Assembly (NCBI RefSeq): GCF_018614135.1
Contig: NZ_JAGGOW010000065.1
Location: forward strand, 62,001-126,000
DNA from: Streptomyces sp. ISL-66
Lineage (GTDB): Bacteria > Actinomycetota > Actinomycetes > Streptomycetales > Streptomycetaceae
Direction: 5' to 3'
DNA: 64,000 nucleotides
Shown here piece by piece: positions 27,435 to 36,566 of the stretch (position 1 is the stretch's first letter; the number at the start of each line of letters is the position of its first letter). The notes under the pieces were generated by a model, which was not told the origin of the DNA, did no database searches, and was given only the letters and a program-made list of their open reading frames with translations. A program made the position numbers and the translations under genes.

Positions 27435-29021
27435 TCAGTTGACGTTGACGCCCTTCCACGCGGCCGCCACCTGCTGGTATTCGGTGCCGGTCGAGCCGTA
27501 CAGGTCGGCCGTCGCCTGCAGGGTCGCGGTGCGCGCCCCCGCATAGTCGGTGGTCGACGTCATGTAGGTCGAGAGCGCCTTGTACCAGATCTTGTAGGCC
27601 TTGGTCCGCCCGATCCCGGTGACGGTGGAGCCGTCGTAGGTGGGCGAGCTGTAGGACACGCCGTTGATGGTCTTCGCGCCACTGCCCTCGGAGAGCAGGT
27701 AGAAGAAGTGGTTGGCGACGCCCGAGGAGTTGTGCACGTCGAGCCGGCCGACGGTCTTCGACCAGTAGTCGGCGGAGGCTCCGTCCTTGCTGGGCTTGTC
27801 CATGTAGCGCAGCGGGGTGCCGTTGCCGCGGATGTCGATCTTCTCGCCGATGAGGTAGTCACCGATGTCGGAGGAGTTGTTCGCGAAGAACTCCACCGAG
27901 GTGCCGAAGATGTCGCTGGTGGCCTCGTTGAGGCCGCCGGACTCGCGGCTGTAGTTCAGCTTGGCGGTGGCGGCGGTCAGGCCGTGGCTCATCTCGTGGC
28001 CCGCGACGTCCAGTGAGGTCAGCGGCTTGAGGTTGTTGGCGCCGTCGCCGTACGTCATGCAGAAGCAGCTGTCGGACCAGAAGGCGTTGACGTAGGCATT
28101 GCCGTAGTGGACACGGGAATACGCGGCCTTGCCGTCACCGGCGATGCCGTTGCGGCCGAGCTCGGCCCGATAGAAGTCCCAGGTCACGGCAGCGCCGTAA
28201 TGGGCGTCGACGGCGGCGGTCTGGCGGTTCGTCGGTGAACCGTCACCCCACTTGTCGTCGGCGTCGGTGAAGAGCGTGCCGGTCGCGGTGGACGTCGCGC
28301 CGTTCAGGTCGTAGGTCTTGTGGCCGCCGCGGCCCGCGTCGGCCAGGCTGTACGTCGATCCGCTCAGGGTGGTGCCGAGCGTGACGGGGCCGGAGTACTC
28401 GCTGGTGCCGGTGCCGGTGTCGATGGCCTCGTACGAGTAGATCTCCGCGCCGGTGGCGGCGTCGGTGATGACGTGGCGCTCACTGGGGGTGCCGTCGGGC
28501 TGGGTGCCGGTGACGACGGCCTCGTAGGCGAAGACCGGGGTGCCGGACGCGGCCCAGACCACCTGGCGGGAGCCGGCGGGCGCGGCCTTCGGGGAGCGGG
28601 CGGCGGACGGGGCTATTCGCGCCTCGGTGCCCTTGGTGGCCTTCCGGCTGCCGTCCTTCTTCTGATGGACGACCAGGTCGCCGCCGAGGACGGGCAGGCC
28701 GGCGTAGGTGCGCTCGTAGCGGGTGTGGACCGTGCCGTCGGCGTCCTTGATCACATCGCGGGCGACGAGCCGTTCCTGGTCGGAGAGGCCGATGGCGCGC
28801 GCGGTGCCGGCCGCTTCGGTCTGCGCGGCGGAGATCGCCTGGGCGCGTGCGGTGGTCGACAGCGTGAGGGCGGTGGCTCCCGCCTCGCGCTCGGCCGCCG
28901 CGTTGGCGGAACCGCTCTGGACGGCGAGCACGACCATCGCCGCCGATGCGACGACAGCAGCGGTGCGCAGCACACGGGTCCGGCTGCGGGAGGTGGGGGA
29001 TGAAGAGATGTGGCGGATCAC
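27435..29021 (-). CDS. Secreted M4 (thermolysin-like) metallopeptidase
   Basis: 528 aa pre-pro-enzyme. GTG 29021 is set by AAGGAG five bases upstream. Signal peptide at about residues 16-41, then an FTP/PepSY-type propeptide (residues about 45-200). The catalytic domain has the zinc helix HEMSH near residues 341-345 and the third ligand in NEATSDIFG. The C-terminus LYGSTGTEYQQVAAAWKGVNV is typical. It degrades extracellular protein. No extra C-terminal domain is present. Confidence 0.94.
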   Translation of the reverse strand: MIRHISSSPTSRSRTRVLRTAAVVASAAMVVLAVQSGSANAAAEREAGATALTLSTTARAQAISAAQTEAAGTARAIGLSDQERLVARDVIKDADGTVHTRYERTYAGLPVLGGDLVVHQKKDGSRKATKGTEARIAPSAARSPKAAPAGSRQVVWAASGTPVFAYEAVVTGTQPDGTPSERHVITDAATGAEIYSYEAIDTGTGTSEYSGPVTLGTTLSGSTYSLADAGRGGHKTYDLNGATSTATGTLFTDADDKWGDGSPTNRQTAAVDAHYGAAVTWDFYRAELGRNGIAGDGKAAYSRVHYGNAYVNAFWSDSCFCMTYGDGANNLKPLTSLDVAGHEMSHGLTAATAKLNYSRESGGLNEATSDIFGTSVEFFANNSSDIGDYLIGEKIDIRGNGTPLRYMDKPSKDGASADYWSKTVGRLDVHNSSGVANHFFYLLSEGSGAKTINGVSYSSPTYDGSTVTGIGRTKAYKIWYKALSTYMTSTTDYAGARTATLQATADLYGSTGTEYQQVAAAWKGVNVN

Positions 29022-29209
29022 TCGTTCTCCTTCGTTGCCGTGGGGGCGGCTGCGAGATTGCCAGGAAGGAGCGAGTGTTTGACAGGTATGCAACAAGAAT
29101 TTACCTGTTGTTGTCCGGAGAGAGGACTTTCGTGTCCGCTCAACGGTCAAAAACGGAACATTCCGCTTGGCCCCGGGCCAGTTGACATCCGGGACCAAGC
29201 GGACACCGG

Positions 29210-30256
29210 TCAAACGCCGGGGATCTGACGGGCCTTGAAGGCGGCGCGGACGGCGTCCGCCGCGGTTCCGCCGTACATGCGCTGAGCGGTGGCGATCGTC
29301 GTCAGCGCCGCGTCCTGGAAGCTCGTGCCGGGCGCGAAGCCGAACTGCGCGTTCACGATGACGCGGTCGGCGGCGCGGGCCCCCAGGGCACCCCGGATGT
29401 CGAAGAGGGCGCGGGACCAGATCTCACCGTCCGCGTGGACCTCGCCCACCTTGTCCGCGTACACCTTGGTCCCGTCGATCCGGCGCAGGCAGTGCGGGGC
29501 GGCGCTGTAGGAGACCGAATCCCAGTCGGCGACGCACGCCAGGTCCGCCTTCCGCGGCCAGCCGTAGACGGCGTCCGCGTGGGCACCGACCTCGACGGCC
29601 AGGTAGTCGCCGAAGGCCTCGCCTATCGCGCCGGCCTCCGGGGAGGTGCCGAAGCCGGGGACCTGCGCGTTGTGCACCGCGTGTCCGTACTCGTGGACGA
29701 TCACCTCGGCGTCCTCGGCGTCGTCGACGCTTCCCTTGCCGAAGCGGATCTCGGCCTTCTTGTCGGTGAAGAAGGAGTTGTCGGCGCCGTATTGATTGAG
29801 GCGGACCGGCTGGGCCCTGTCGTTGGCCCCGGGGAGCTCGCTGCCAAAGCCCAAGCCCTGCAGGTACTCCTGCGCCTCGTTGACCCAGAAGTAGGCCATG
29901 ACCTGCTCGAACTGGTCGTCGGAGCGGTTGTACCCGGCCGCCTCCGCGACCTTCGCGGAGGCACCCGTCTCCGATCTGACGTACGCCCACTTCCCGGAGA
30001 GCCCGCCGCTGCCGTCCAGGTTGCGCAAGGCGGCCGTGGTGTAGGCCGAGGCGGGCACGGCGTCAACGGCGTCCTTGGCATCGGTGAGCGTCTGATCGCC
30101 CGAGGACTGCACGGGGTTGACCATGAAGACGCGGCCCTGAGGCAGGGGTGCGGCGGCGGGGGCGGGCCCGGACGCCGAGGCCGGTCCGGCCAGGGTGAAC
30201 AGTGCGACGGCGGCGGTGGCGGCAGCGGTCAGGCCGCGAGGGGAACGGCGGAGCAT
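29210..30256 (-). CDS. Secreted zinc metallopeptidase, M36/M4-like
   Basis: 348 aa. Signal peptide at residues 1-30. Zinc motif HEYGH near residues 186-190 with GEAFGDYLA as the glutamate-bearing helix; the layout fits fungalysin-like (gluzincin) enzymes. The propeptide is very short. ATG 30256 has AGGAGG six bases upstream; an ATG two codons earlier directly abuts it. The gene lies next to the M4 enzyme but is separately transcribed. Confidence 0.85.
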   Translation of the reverse strand: MLRRSPRGLTAAATAAVALFTLAGPASASGPAPAAAPLPQGRVFMVNPVQSSGDQTLTDAKDAVDAVPASAYTTAALRNLDGSGGLSGKWAYVRSETGASAKVAEAAGYNRSDDQFEQVMAYFWVNEAQEYLQGLGFGSELPGANDRAQPVRLNQYGADNSFFTDKKAEIRFGKGSVDDAEDAEVIVHEYGHAVHNAQVPGFGTSPEAGAIGEAFGDYLAVEVGAHADAVYGWPRKADLACVADWDSVSYSAAPHCLRRIDGTKVYADKVGEVHADGEIWSRALFDIRGALGARAADRVIVNAQFGFAPGTSFQDAALTTIATAQRMYGGTAADAVRAAFKARQIPGV

Positions 30257-30624
30257 GAACATCCTCCTGTGATGGATGTGATGTACCGAAGATTCGTAAG
30301 TGGCGCGGTGCGGACGCGATCTTTGCTCAACCGGGCGGACTTTGACCAGACCCCGGCCCGCGGCATCTCGCTCGCGGGGAAGTTCAGAAGCGTCCCCGTG
30401 CTCCGCCCAGGCCGTCCGGGACTCCTGTCCATGCCCCGATCATCGAGCCCGGGAGCAGCGTCTTCCCTGCTCGGCGGGGGTGCGGTGGAGATGCTCGGCT
30501 TCTTCCGCCGATCGGTTAATCTACGTAACTCAGTTCGATCATCGCAGTCGCCACCTCCCGTCAGGGCATCCGTAATCCTTCCGTGCAGGGTCCTCGGCTC
30601 GCGATACGGAATAGTGGTGGTGTC

Positions 30625-31056
30625 GTGGAAGAGCTCTATTTCACTCTCCTCGGTGAGGTTCGGATCGAGCGCGACGGCATTCCGGCCGGGGGCAATTCAC
30701 CTCAGCAGCAAGCCCTCTTGTGCGCGCTGCTCCTGCGTTCGGGGCGCGGCGCGGCGGCCCACGAGCTGATCGGGGCCATCTGGGGAGACGATGCCCCCGA
30801 TTCCGCTCTGGCCAATCTCCGCACGTACGCCTGGCGGTTGCGCCAGACCCTCGAAGTGGACCGTTCCACCCACCGGCGGTGGTCAGGTTCTGCCGGTCCA
30901 TCACCGCCATGCCGCGGATCTTCGCCTCCAGGCCCTGGCCCCGGCCCTCCTGGTACTGGTAGACGATCACGCCGCGCCCCTCGCGGGCGATCAGCTCCAT
31001 CGAGCTGCGCAGCTGGTCGGCGCAGTCGCAGTCCATCGAGGAGAAGGTCTCGCTGA
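30625..31056 (+). pseudogene. SARP-family regulator, N-terminal fragment
   Basis: The first 80 residues (FTLLGEVRIERDGIPAGGNS, then LLCALLLRSGRGAAAHELIG and NLRTYAWRLRQTLEVDRS) are the winged-helix DNA-binding start of a SARP activator. From about 30865 the sequence becomes the antisense of a ribA-like gene, and the frame runs on without homology to 31056. The bacterial transcriptional-activation domain is missing. GTG 30625 is the likely start. Confidence 0.75.
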
Positions 31057-31240
31057 ACAGACAGGCGGAGTGGATCCGCACCAGGGTGCCCGGCTGGTCC
31101 AGGGGCCCGCGGTGCAGGGCCACGCACGTCCGGTCGGACAGGCCGGGCTCCCCCGGTGGCACCGAGACGGTGAAGCCTCCGAACGGGGTCTGCAGCTCGG
31201 TGCTGACCTGGGTGTGCAGCTGAAGCAGCTCACTGGTCAC
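30641..31240 (-). pseudogene. ribA: GTP cyclohydrolase II-like, 3'-truncated
   Basis: Starts at GTG 31240, overlapping the upstream aminotransferase stop (GTGA). The first 118 codons match GTP cyclohydrolase II: HSACLFSETFSSMDCDCADQ carries the zinc cysteines, and QEGRGQGLEAKIRG the nucleotide-binding loop. Homology stops near 30880 at the SARP junction; the C-terminal third is replaced by unrelated sequence. The truncated protein lacks the normal end of the active site. It belongs to the peptide/nucleotide operon. Confidence 0.75.
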
Positions 31241-32511
31241 GACGTGCGTTCCTTTCGCAAGAAGGACTCCAGCCCGCGGAGTCCGGTGGTCAGTTCGCCC
31301 TCGTCGATGGCGTGGGTGATACGGAAGTGCAGGGTTGCGGCGGGCAGTCCGAAACCCGAGCCGGGGCACAGGGCGACGCCGTGGCCTTGCAGCAGCTCTT
31401 CCTGCAGGGCGAGGTCGGTGGCGAATCCGGGAGCGTGCAGCTTGACCGTGGTGTTGTAGTTGCAGTCCGCGGGAATCTGGTCGACCAGGTCCGCGTTGCG
31501 GGCGCAGAACTCGGCGACCTGGGCCGCCCGGTCGGCCAGCCAGCTCCGGTTGCGCCGCCACACCTCGGCCTCGTCGCACCCGGGCTCCGGGCAGGACCCG
31601 CCCCTGTCGTGCAGCGCCTCGTGCCGCACCAGGTGCGACCACAGGGTGTTCCCGGCCAGCGGCGGGTTGCCCATGTCGTCGCCCAGGGTCCGCACCAGGC
31701 CGTGGAGCTTGGAGCCCATGACGCGGGCCGACGCGAGGACGTAGCCCAGGCGGTACTCCGCCATCAGGTACCGCTTGGAGGCGGTGACGATCCGGATGAC
31801 GTGGTCGGCGCCGAGCGCGGGCGGGTTGCGGTGGAAGCGGCCGTCACGCGGGAAGACGTCGCCGGATTCGTCGACCACGACCGGCACGCCGTGCCGACCC
31901 GCGAGCGCCACCACCTCGGTCAGCCAGTCGTCCCCGTAGTACTGGAAGAACGGGTTGGAGGGGTTGACCAGGAATAGCGCCCGGGTTTCCGCGGTCAGCG
32001 CGGCCTCGATCCGCACCGGGTCGGGTACGTAGCCGTCCTCGGGGCCGCCGATGACCGAACGCAGCTCGCCGCGTTGCACCAGACGGCCCAGCATCCGGTA
32101 GAAGGTCGGTGCGATCGCCAGCACGTGACCGGGTCCGGAGGTCTCGAAGATGTGCTCCACCACCCGGTTCACCGCGTACGTGGCACCCGCGCAGACCGCG
32201 ATGTTCTCGGGCCGGTAGCCGAATCCGGTGCGCAGGTTCTCCAGTTCCAGCAGGTCGGCACGGAGTTCGGCCGACCCCTGCTCCCAGCCGTAGCCGGGCC
32301 GCGGGACGGCCTGGCCGTCCCTGAACGGGGCGAGGGTGGAGAGTGCCGCGTGCGGCAGGTCCAGCGCGCGGGCGGTGGGATATCCCACGGAGAGCCCGGC
32401 GACGGTCCGCTCGGCCTTGATCCCGTACGTGGAGTCGAGGTAGGAGCGGAACGCTCCGTATGCGGCGGTGCCGAGGGTGTCGGTACCGCCCAGGGTCACG
32501 GTGGTGCTCAT
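31237..32511 (-). CDS. PLP-dependent class I/II aminotransferase
   Basis: 424 aa. Fold-type I aminotransferase with the PLP lysine K246 in TASKRYLMAEYRLGY and NPSNPFFQYYGDDWL as the NP-x-NP motif region. YGIKAERTVAGLSVGYPTAR is an uncommon N-terminus. Starts ATG 32511, four-base overlap with the SHMT-like gene. A role in making an unusual amino acid is inferred from neighbours. Confidence 0.85.
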   Translation of the reverse strand: MSTTVTLGGTDTLGTAAYGAFRSYLDSTYGIKAERTVAGLSVGYPTARALDLPHAALSTLAPFRDGQAVPRPGYGWEQGSAELRADLLELENLRTGFGYRPENIAVCAGATYAVNRVVEHIFETSGPGHVLAIAPTFYRMLGRLVQRGELRSVIGGPEDGYVPDPVRIEAALTAETRALFLVNPSNPFFQYYGDDWLTEVVALAGRHGVPVVVDESGDVFPRDGRFHRNPPALGADHVIRIVTASKRYLMAEYRLGYVLASARVMGSKLHGLVRTLGDDMGNPPLAGNTLWSHLVRHEALHDRGGSCPEPGCDEAEVWRRNRSWLADRAAQVAEFCARNADLVDQIPADCNYNTTVKLHAPGFATDLALQEELLQGHGVALCPGSGFGLPAATLHFRITHAIDEGELTTGLRGLESFLRKERTS

Positions 32512-33717
32512 GATGCTCCGTAAGTCGCTGCCGGGAACCGCCGCACGGTCCGTTCGACGTCCGCGCGGCAGTCGCCGCCGTCCAGTGCGGTGCGTATCAG
32601 TCGGGCAAGGTCTTCCATGGCGTCCTCGCGCATGCCGCGCAGGGTGACTTCCTGCACTCCGAGGCGCAGGAAGCGGTGGTCGCCGAGGGCGCCGCTCACA
32701 CTGGTGGTGATGCCGTTGGCCAGGCACCGGTGCAAGGCGGTGGCGCGGTCGTCCTCGATGCGGCAGTGCACCTGGTGCGTGCGCGAGAACCGGCCCCCCG
32801 CGGTGGTGCGCACGGCCAGCCCCCTCCTCGAACTCCACCAGCGCGATCGCGAGCGCCAACGTCGACGCGGTGTGTACGGACGACACCAAGGCGCCCTCGA
32901 TGAGGTCCATGGCGGCACCGAACCGCCGGCCGTCCCGCACCGCGACGATGCCCTTCTGCGGTCCGGGGAACGTCTTGTGGGTGCTGCCGCACAGGATGTC
33001 GGCGCCCTCGTCCAGGGGGTTGGGGCAGGCTCCCCCGAGGACGAGACCGAGCAGGTGGCTGGCGTCCACCACGATCGTGACGTGCGGCGGGAGCGCGGCC
33101 CGCAGCGCCCGTACCGGAACCGGTTCCACCAGCACCGAGGTGTCCAGGTACAGCGCCGTGACGCCCTCCTGCGCGGCGGCCCTGGCGGTACCGGCCACGT
33201 CGAAGGCGCCGGCCGCCCGGTCGTAGCGGGTGACCGCGTGGCGGCGTCCGGCACTGGCCAGGATCGGCACCGTCGAGTGGTGGCCCCCCTGATCGGAGGG
33301 GACCGTCATCACGGTGTCTCCGGGCCGGGTGGCGGCGAGCACCACGCTGGTCATGGCGTGCACGCCGGACAGGCAGTCCAGCGTGACCCGGTCCGCGCCC
33401 AGCATCCGCCGCAGCGCGTCGCGTCCGGCCTTCACGGGGCCACCCACTGCGGGCATCCCGGCGAAGGCGGCGTTGCGCCCGAAGACGCAGACCTCGCGTT
33501 CGACGTCCATCAGGTACCGCTGGCCCAGCGGAGTGGCCAGGACGCGCGCGGTACGTGCGGTCAGGCCGTTCTCGTTGGCGTTGAGGGGCAGTCGCATCCG
33601 GTCGGCCGCGGCCGCGTCGTGAACGCTCCGTTCGAGCGACCCGGCGTCGGGAACGAGGACCGGGCGCGGGGGGTCGGACAGGAGTACGGCACGGGCGCCG
33701 CTCGGCTCAGGCAGCAA
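32508..33717 (-). pseudogene. SHMT-like PLP enzyme, frameshifted
   Basis: TTG 33717 follows AAGGAG by six bases. A serine-hydroxymethyltransferase-fold enzyme: DVEREVCVFGRNAAF and the PLP lysine K248 in GSTHKTFPGPQKG. Near 32820-32824 a run of five C shifts the frame; removing one base restores EFEEGLAVRTTAGGRF and a C-terminus ending at the TGA that overlaps the aminotransferase start. Without correction the frame reads through into the aminotransferase as an 826-residue fusion. A homopolymer sequencing error is the simplest explanation. The enzyme probably handles a retro-aldol or hydroxymethyl-type reaction. Confidence 0.8.
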
Positions 33718-34756
33718 CGAAGTCTCCTTCCCCGTTCAGCCACCGGCTCCGGCCGGCTCCCCGGATCAGGGAGTCCGCCGCGAGGTTGGACACCACGGCG
33801 TGGCTCGCCACCACCAGCGACTCCCAGCTCCGGTGGTCGGCTCCGCAGGAGTGGAGCGCGGTGGCCCAGAGCTCCCAGTCGATGCCGTGTTCCCGCCAGT
33901 GCTGCGGGGCGTCGTGGGGGGTGCGGACCAGCGCGTCCAGCAGGGCGCCCAGCCGTCGGGCCGCGCAGTGGTGGTGCTCCGTGGTGTGGCGGAGCAGGGT
34001 GCGTACGGCGGCCGGCAGCTCGGGCAGCGGCCCCCGGGCCGGGGGCCCCACGGGACGCACGGTCCGCGGCGGCCGCCCGGCGCGCCGGGCGTCGTCGGCT
34101 GCGCGGACGGCGCGCCAGGTCGCGGCCTGGTCGGTGCGGGACAGGACGATGGGCAGCTCGCGCAGCACGTCGGCGGGTTCGTCGGCGGCGTGCACCAGGG
34201 TGAGCACGCGGTTGGGAGCGCCCAGGAGGGTCCGCAGGTCGCCGGGAAGGCGTGCCTCGGGCAGGGCGGAGCCCTTGGTCCGGGCGAACAGCGAGCTCGC
34301 GGGCGTGGTCAGAGGTCCGGCGGCGAAGCACACGATCAGCAGCCCGTCGCCCGCGTCCAGCACCTCGCGGGTCACCGCGAGGCGGTCGGCGGTGGCCGCG
34401 TTCCACTGGTAGCGCCACAGTTCGCGGGCCCGGTTCGCCCCGTAGCGCACGGAGTGCGCGGCAATGACGTCGAACCCCTGGCCGGCGAGGAAGGCCAGAG
34501 TGCCGTCGAGGGCTTCGTGCGCGATGCCGTCGGGCCGCAGGGTGAGCAGTGCGGTCCGTTGGAGGGCCGTTGCCCACTGGTCGCCGAGAGCCTTGCGGGC
34601 GGTCGCCCATCCGTCCCGGAAGGCTAGGTCGTCGATGTAGTAGTGGATCTTCTCCGGCACGGTGGTCAGCCGCGGCCAGTCGCGGGCGCGGGGCGTCGTA
34701 CCGGGTGCCGGCACGGTTGTCGGCGCGGTGGTCGGCACGGACATGTGCGGGGGCAT
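33707..34756 (-). CDS. NDK-like domain protein
   Basis: 349 aa. ATG 34756 follows AGGAGG by eight bases. Residues about 65-205 resemble nucleoside-diphosphate kinase: LLTLRPDGIAHEALDGTLAF (like KPDGV), a mid-region LIVCFAAGP, and LLGAPNRVLTLVHAADEPAD, where NDK has NLVHGSDS with the active His. The Lys of KPDG is Arg here, while the His in VHAAD is retained. The remaining residues have no recognised domain. Overlaps the SHMT-like gene by 11 bases. Confidence 0.65.
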   Translation of the reverse strand: MPPHMSVPTTAPTTVPAPGTTPRARDWPRLTTVPEKIHYYIDDLAFRDGWATARKALGDQWATALQRTALLTLRPDGIAHEALDGTLAFLAGQGFDVIAAHSVRYGANRARELWRYQWNAATADRLAVTREVLDAGDGLLIVCFAAGPLTTPASSLFARTKGSALPEARLPGDLRTLLGAPNRVLTLVHAADEPADVLRELPIVLSRTDQAATWRAVRAADDARRAGRPPRTVRPVGPPARGPLPELPAAVRTLLRHTTEHHHCAARRLGALLDALVRTPHDAPQHWREHGIDWELWATALHSCGADHRSWESLVVASHAVVSNLAADSLIRGAGRSRWLNGEGDFVAA

Positions 34757-34803
34757 GCGCACTTCCTCCTCTTCTTCGGTGCTGGGGTGCCGTGCGCGGG
34801 CTT

Positions 34804-34838
34804 CCCGCCGGGACCGGCACGGGGCCGGTCCCGGCGGG
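34804..34838 (-). terminator. Attenuator hairpin after the 19-residue peptide gene
   Basis: A perfect 15-bp stem with a five-base loop (arms 34804-34818 and 34824-34838). It lies between the peptide stop (34873) and the NDK-like start (34756). A partial terminator at this place would give far more peptide transcript than downstream enzyme transcript. Confidence 0.75.
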
Positions 34839-34872
34839 TGTGCGACCTCGGACGCGTGGTGCGTCAGGGACC

Positions 34873-34932
34873 TCAGGTGACGCGGTGCGCCGCGTACGAC
34901 TTGTCGACGACGATCTCGAGCTGGTTCTTCAC
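34873..34932 (-). CDS. 19-residue peptide, candidate RiPP precursor or leader peptide
   Basis: Sequence MKNQLEIVVDKSYAAHRVT. GTG 34932 overlaps the nucleotidyltransferase stop (GTGA) and is preceded by AAGGAGG with good spacing, so it is very probably translated. A 15-bp hairpin follows. Short peptides like PqqA are substrates for cofactor or RiPP enzymes. A leader peptide controlling attenuation is the main alternative. No known precursor family was recognised. Confidence 0.65.
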   Translation of the reverse strand: MKNQLEIVVDKSYAAHRVT

Positions 34933-36092
34933 AGTCGGACACCTCCTTCCTTGTTCTCGATCCGGATCGGTGCGCCATCGGGTACGGCGGCACCGCTCTC
35001 GACGAGCCGCGTCACCGCGGCGTCGAGAAGTTCTTGGGGAACGTCCTGGAGGAACGTGTCCTGCGCCGCGGTGGACAGCTCTTCGCGGGGGCGCCCGTCC
35101 AGGGCCGCCCACACGCGCACCATGGCCTCCGTCACGCGGTAGCCGATGTCCGGGCCCGACATCCCCCACGAGTCGGAGAAGCGAACGGGGGTCACCCAAG
35201 GGCTGCGCACCGGACCGCCCTCGGCACGGCGGTCGGCGAACCCGGGAACCCGTTCGAGCGGGGCCTCCCAACCACCGAGGAGGGCGTGGGCCACGAGGTG
35301 CGAGACCAGCAGCAGTCGGCGGACCACGATCTGCCGGGCGGTCTGCGCGCATCCCAGGTCGGCGGGCTGGCGCAGGGACTCCCACACGTCGTTCAGTACC
35401 TCACGCAGCGCTGCGGAGCGGGCAGCGCGCCGCAGGTGAAACTTGCGGCCCAGGTACACGTCGCCCACGCCGCTCAGGACGCACTCCAGAGAGAGCTCCA
35501 CCGCGATCAGCGAGGTTTGCAGCGCGGTGAGCGTGTCGCCCACCTGCAGTGCCCCCAACGCGTCCTCGGCGTAGCTGTTGAGCTGGTAGGCGCTGCGGTT
35601 CATGAGGACCCGCCGGACCGTCAGCCGGGCCTGCGCGGCTTCCGGCACCCCGCTGCCGTTGTCGGCCAGCACGGTGCCGATCGAGAACCGCACGGCGCGC
35701 TGGAGCTCCACATCACTCAGACCCGTCTGCCACCGGTCGGTCGCGGTGTCGGTGTAGCCGCGGCAGATCCGCACGATGCGGTCGAGTTCCGCGTGTGACA
35801 CCGGCGTCAGCTGTACGACGAACCCGTCGCGTTCGTACGACACTTCGGGGCGCGGGGCGTCGTCGGTCGTCACCACGTAGAGGTCGACGTCCGACAGGCC
35901 GTGGCCCAGGCCCGCGGCCAGCGATCCGCTGACGAAGGCGAGCCGGACGTTGTCCCGGCCCACCGCTTCGTCCAGCACGGCCCGTGCCGCGGCCAGGTGT
36001 GCCTCGCTCAGGTGGACGTCCGGCACTGCCCGGACCCCGTTCCCTCCGGGGGGTGTCTCCGCGCTCGTCGCGTCCCGCTCCACCGTCTGCAT
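34929..36092 (-). CDS. Nucleotidyltransferase-fold protein
   Basis: 387 aa. FVSGSLAAGLGHGLSDVDLYVV is the GS-x(n)-DxD signature of the DNA polymerase beta-like nucleotidyltransferase superfamily, with the two metal-binding Asp in SDVDL. No partner domain is identifiable in the helical C-terminus. It would transfer a nucleotide to a small molecule, a protein or the nearby peptide. First gene of the operon; ATG 36092 follows AAGGGA. Operator-like palindrome upstream. Confidence 0.78.
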   Translation of the reverse strand: MQTVERDATSAETPPGGNGVRAVPDVHLSEAHLAAARAVLDEAVGRDNVRLAFVSGSLAAGLGHGLSDVDLYVVTTDDAPRPEVSYERDGFVVQLTPVSHAELDRIVRICRGYTDTATDRWQTGLSDVELQRAVRFSIGTVLADNGSGVPEAAQARLTVRRVLMNRSAYQLNSYAEDALGALQVGDTLTALQTSLIAVELSLECVLSGVGDVYLGRKFHLRRAARSAALREVLNDVWESLRQPADLGCAQTARQIVVRRLLLVSHLVAHALLGGWEAPLERVPGFADRRAEGGPVRSPWVTPVRFSDSWGMSGPDIGYRVTEAMVRVWAALDGRPREELSTAAQDTFLQDVPQELLDAAVTRLVESGAAVPDGAPIRIENKEGGVRL

Positions 36093-36188
36093 CTCGCGTC
36101 CCTTCCCTGTCCGATTCCGCCCCCTCCGTGTGCGACCGGGGCATGAACCGAACATTAGGAACGGGCGATCCACAGCCCGTACTCACCC

Positions 36189-36208
36189 GATACACGAGGG
36201 CGTGTATC
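36189..36208. promoter_or_regulatory. Perfect palindrome, candidate operator
   Basis: GATACACG-AGGG-CGTGTATC, two 8-bp arms and a four-base spacer, about 97 bases upstream of the nucleotidyltransferase start. The form suits a dimeric repressor. The rest of 36093-36566 has no gene. Confidence 0.6.
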
Positions 36209-36566
36209 GCCGGACCGGCGCGCTCGCGGCGGGCGGCTGCAGGGGCGGGACTGCGGTACGTGGCCCGCGCGGCGTTTCAGGTTCGCCGGGGGAACCGGGG
36301 CCCGGTCACCGTCATCTCGGGTCGGCGGGCGGAGACCAGGTGGTCGAGTGGTAGCGGACGTACGGAACTACCGCAGCGACGGCACCCTGCCCTCAGTTCA
36401 CGCGGCGCGTATGCCGTCCTGGCCCCCACAGGCCAGACGAGTACACCGCAGGACAAGCACGGGTATTCCCCGAGACTGTGGCTCGGTTCAGCGGCTGAGT
36501 GCGCCAGAGGTGCTCGTTCCCAGAGACGACCACGGGACGGACACGTTGCAAAGAAAGTAGAGAGGT

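Noticed and set aside
30890..31056. C-terminal part of the SARP open frame as a novel domain
   Set aside because: It is simply the antisense of the ribA-like gene.
32820..33717. Genuine SHMT-aminotransferase fusion enzyme
   Set aside because: About 100 residues between the domains are out of frame and unlike any protein, and the native SHMT stop overlaps the next start.
36210..36560. Small minus-strand frame with a CLSCG motif
   Set aside because: No ribosome site, no start context and no recognisable family.
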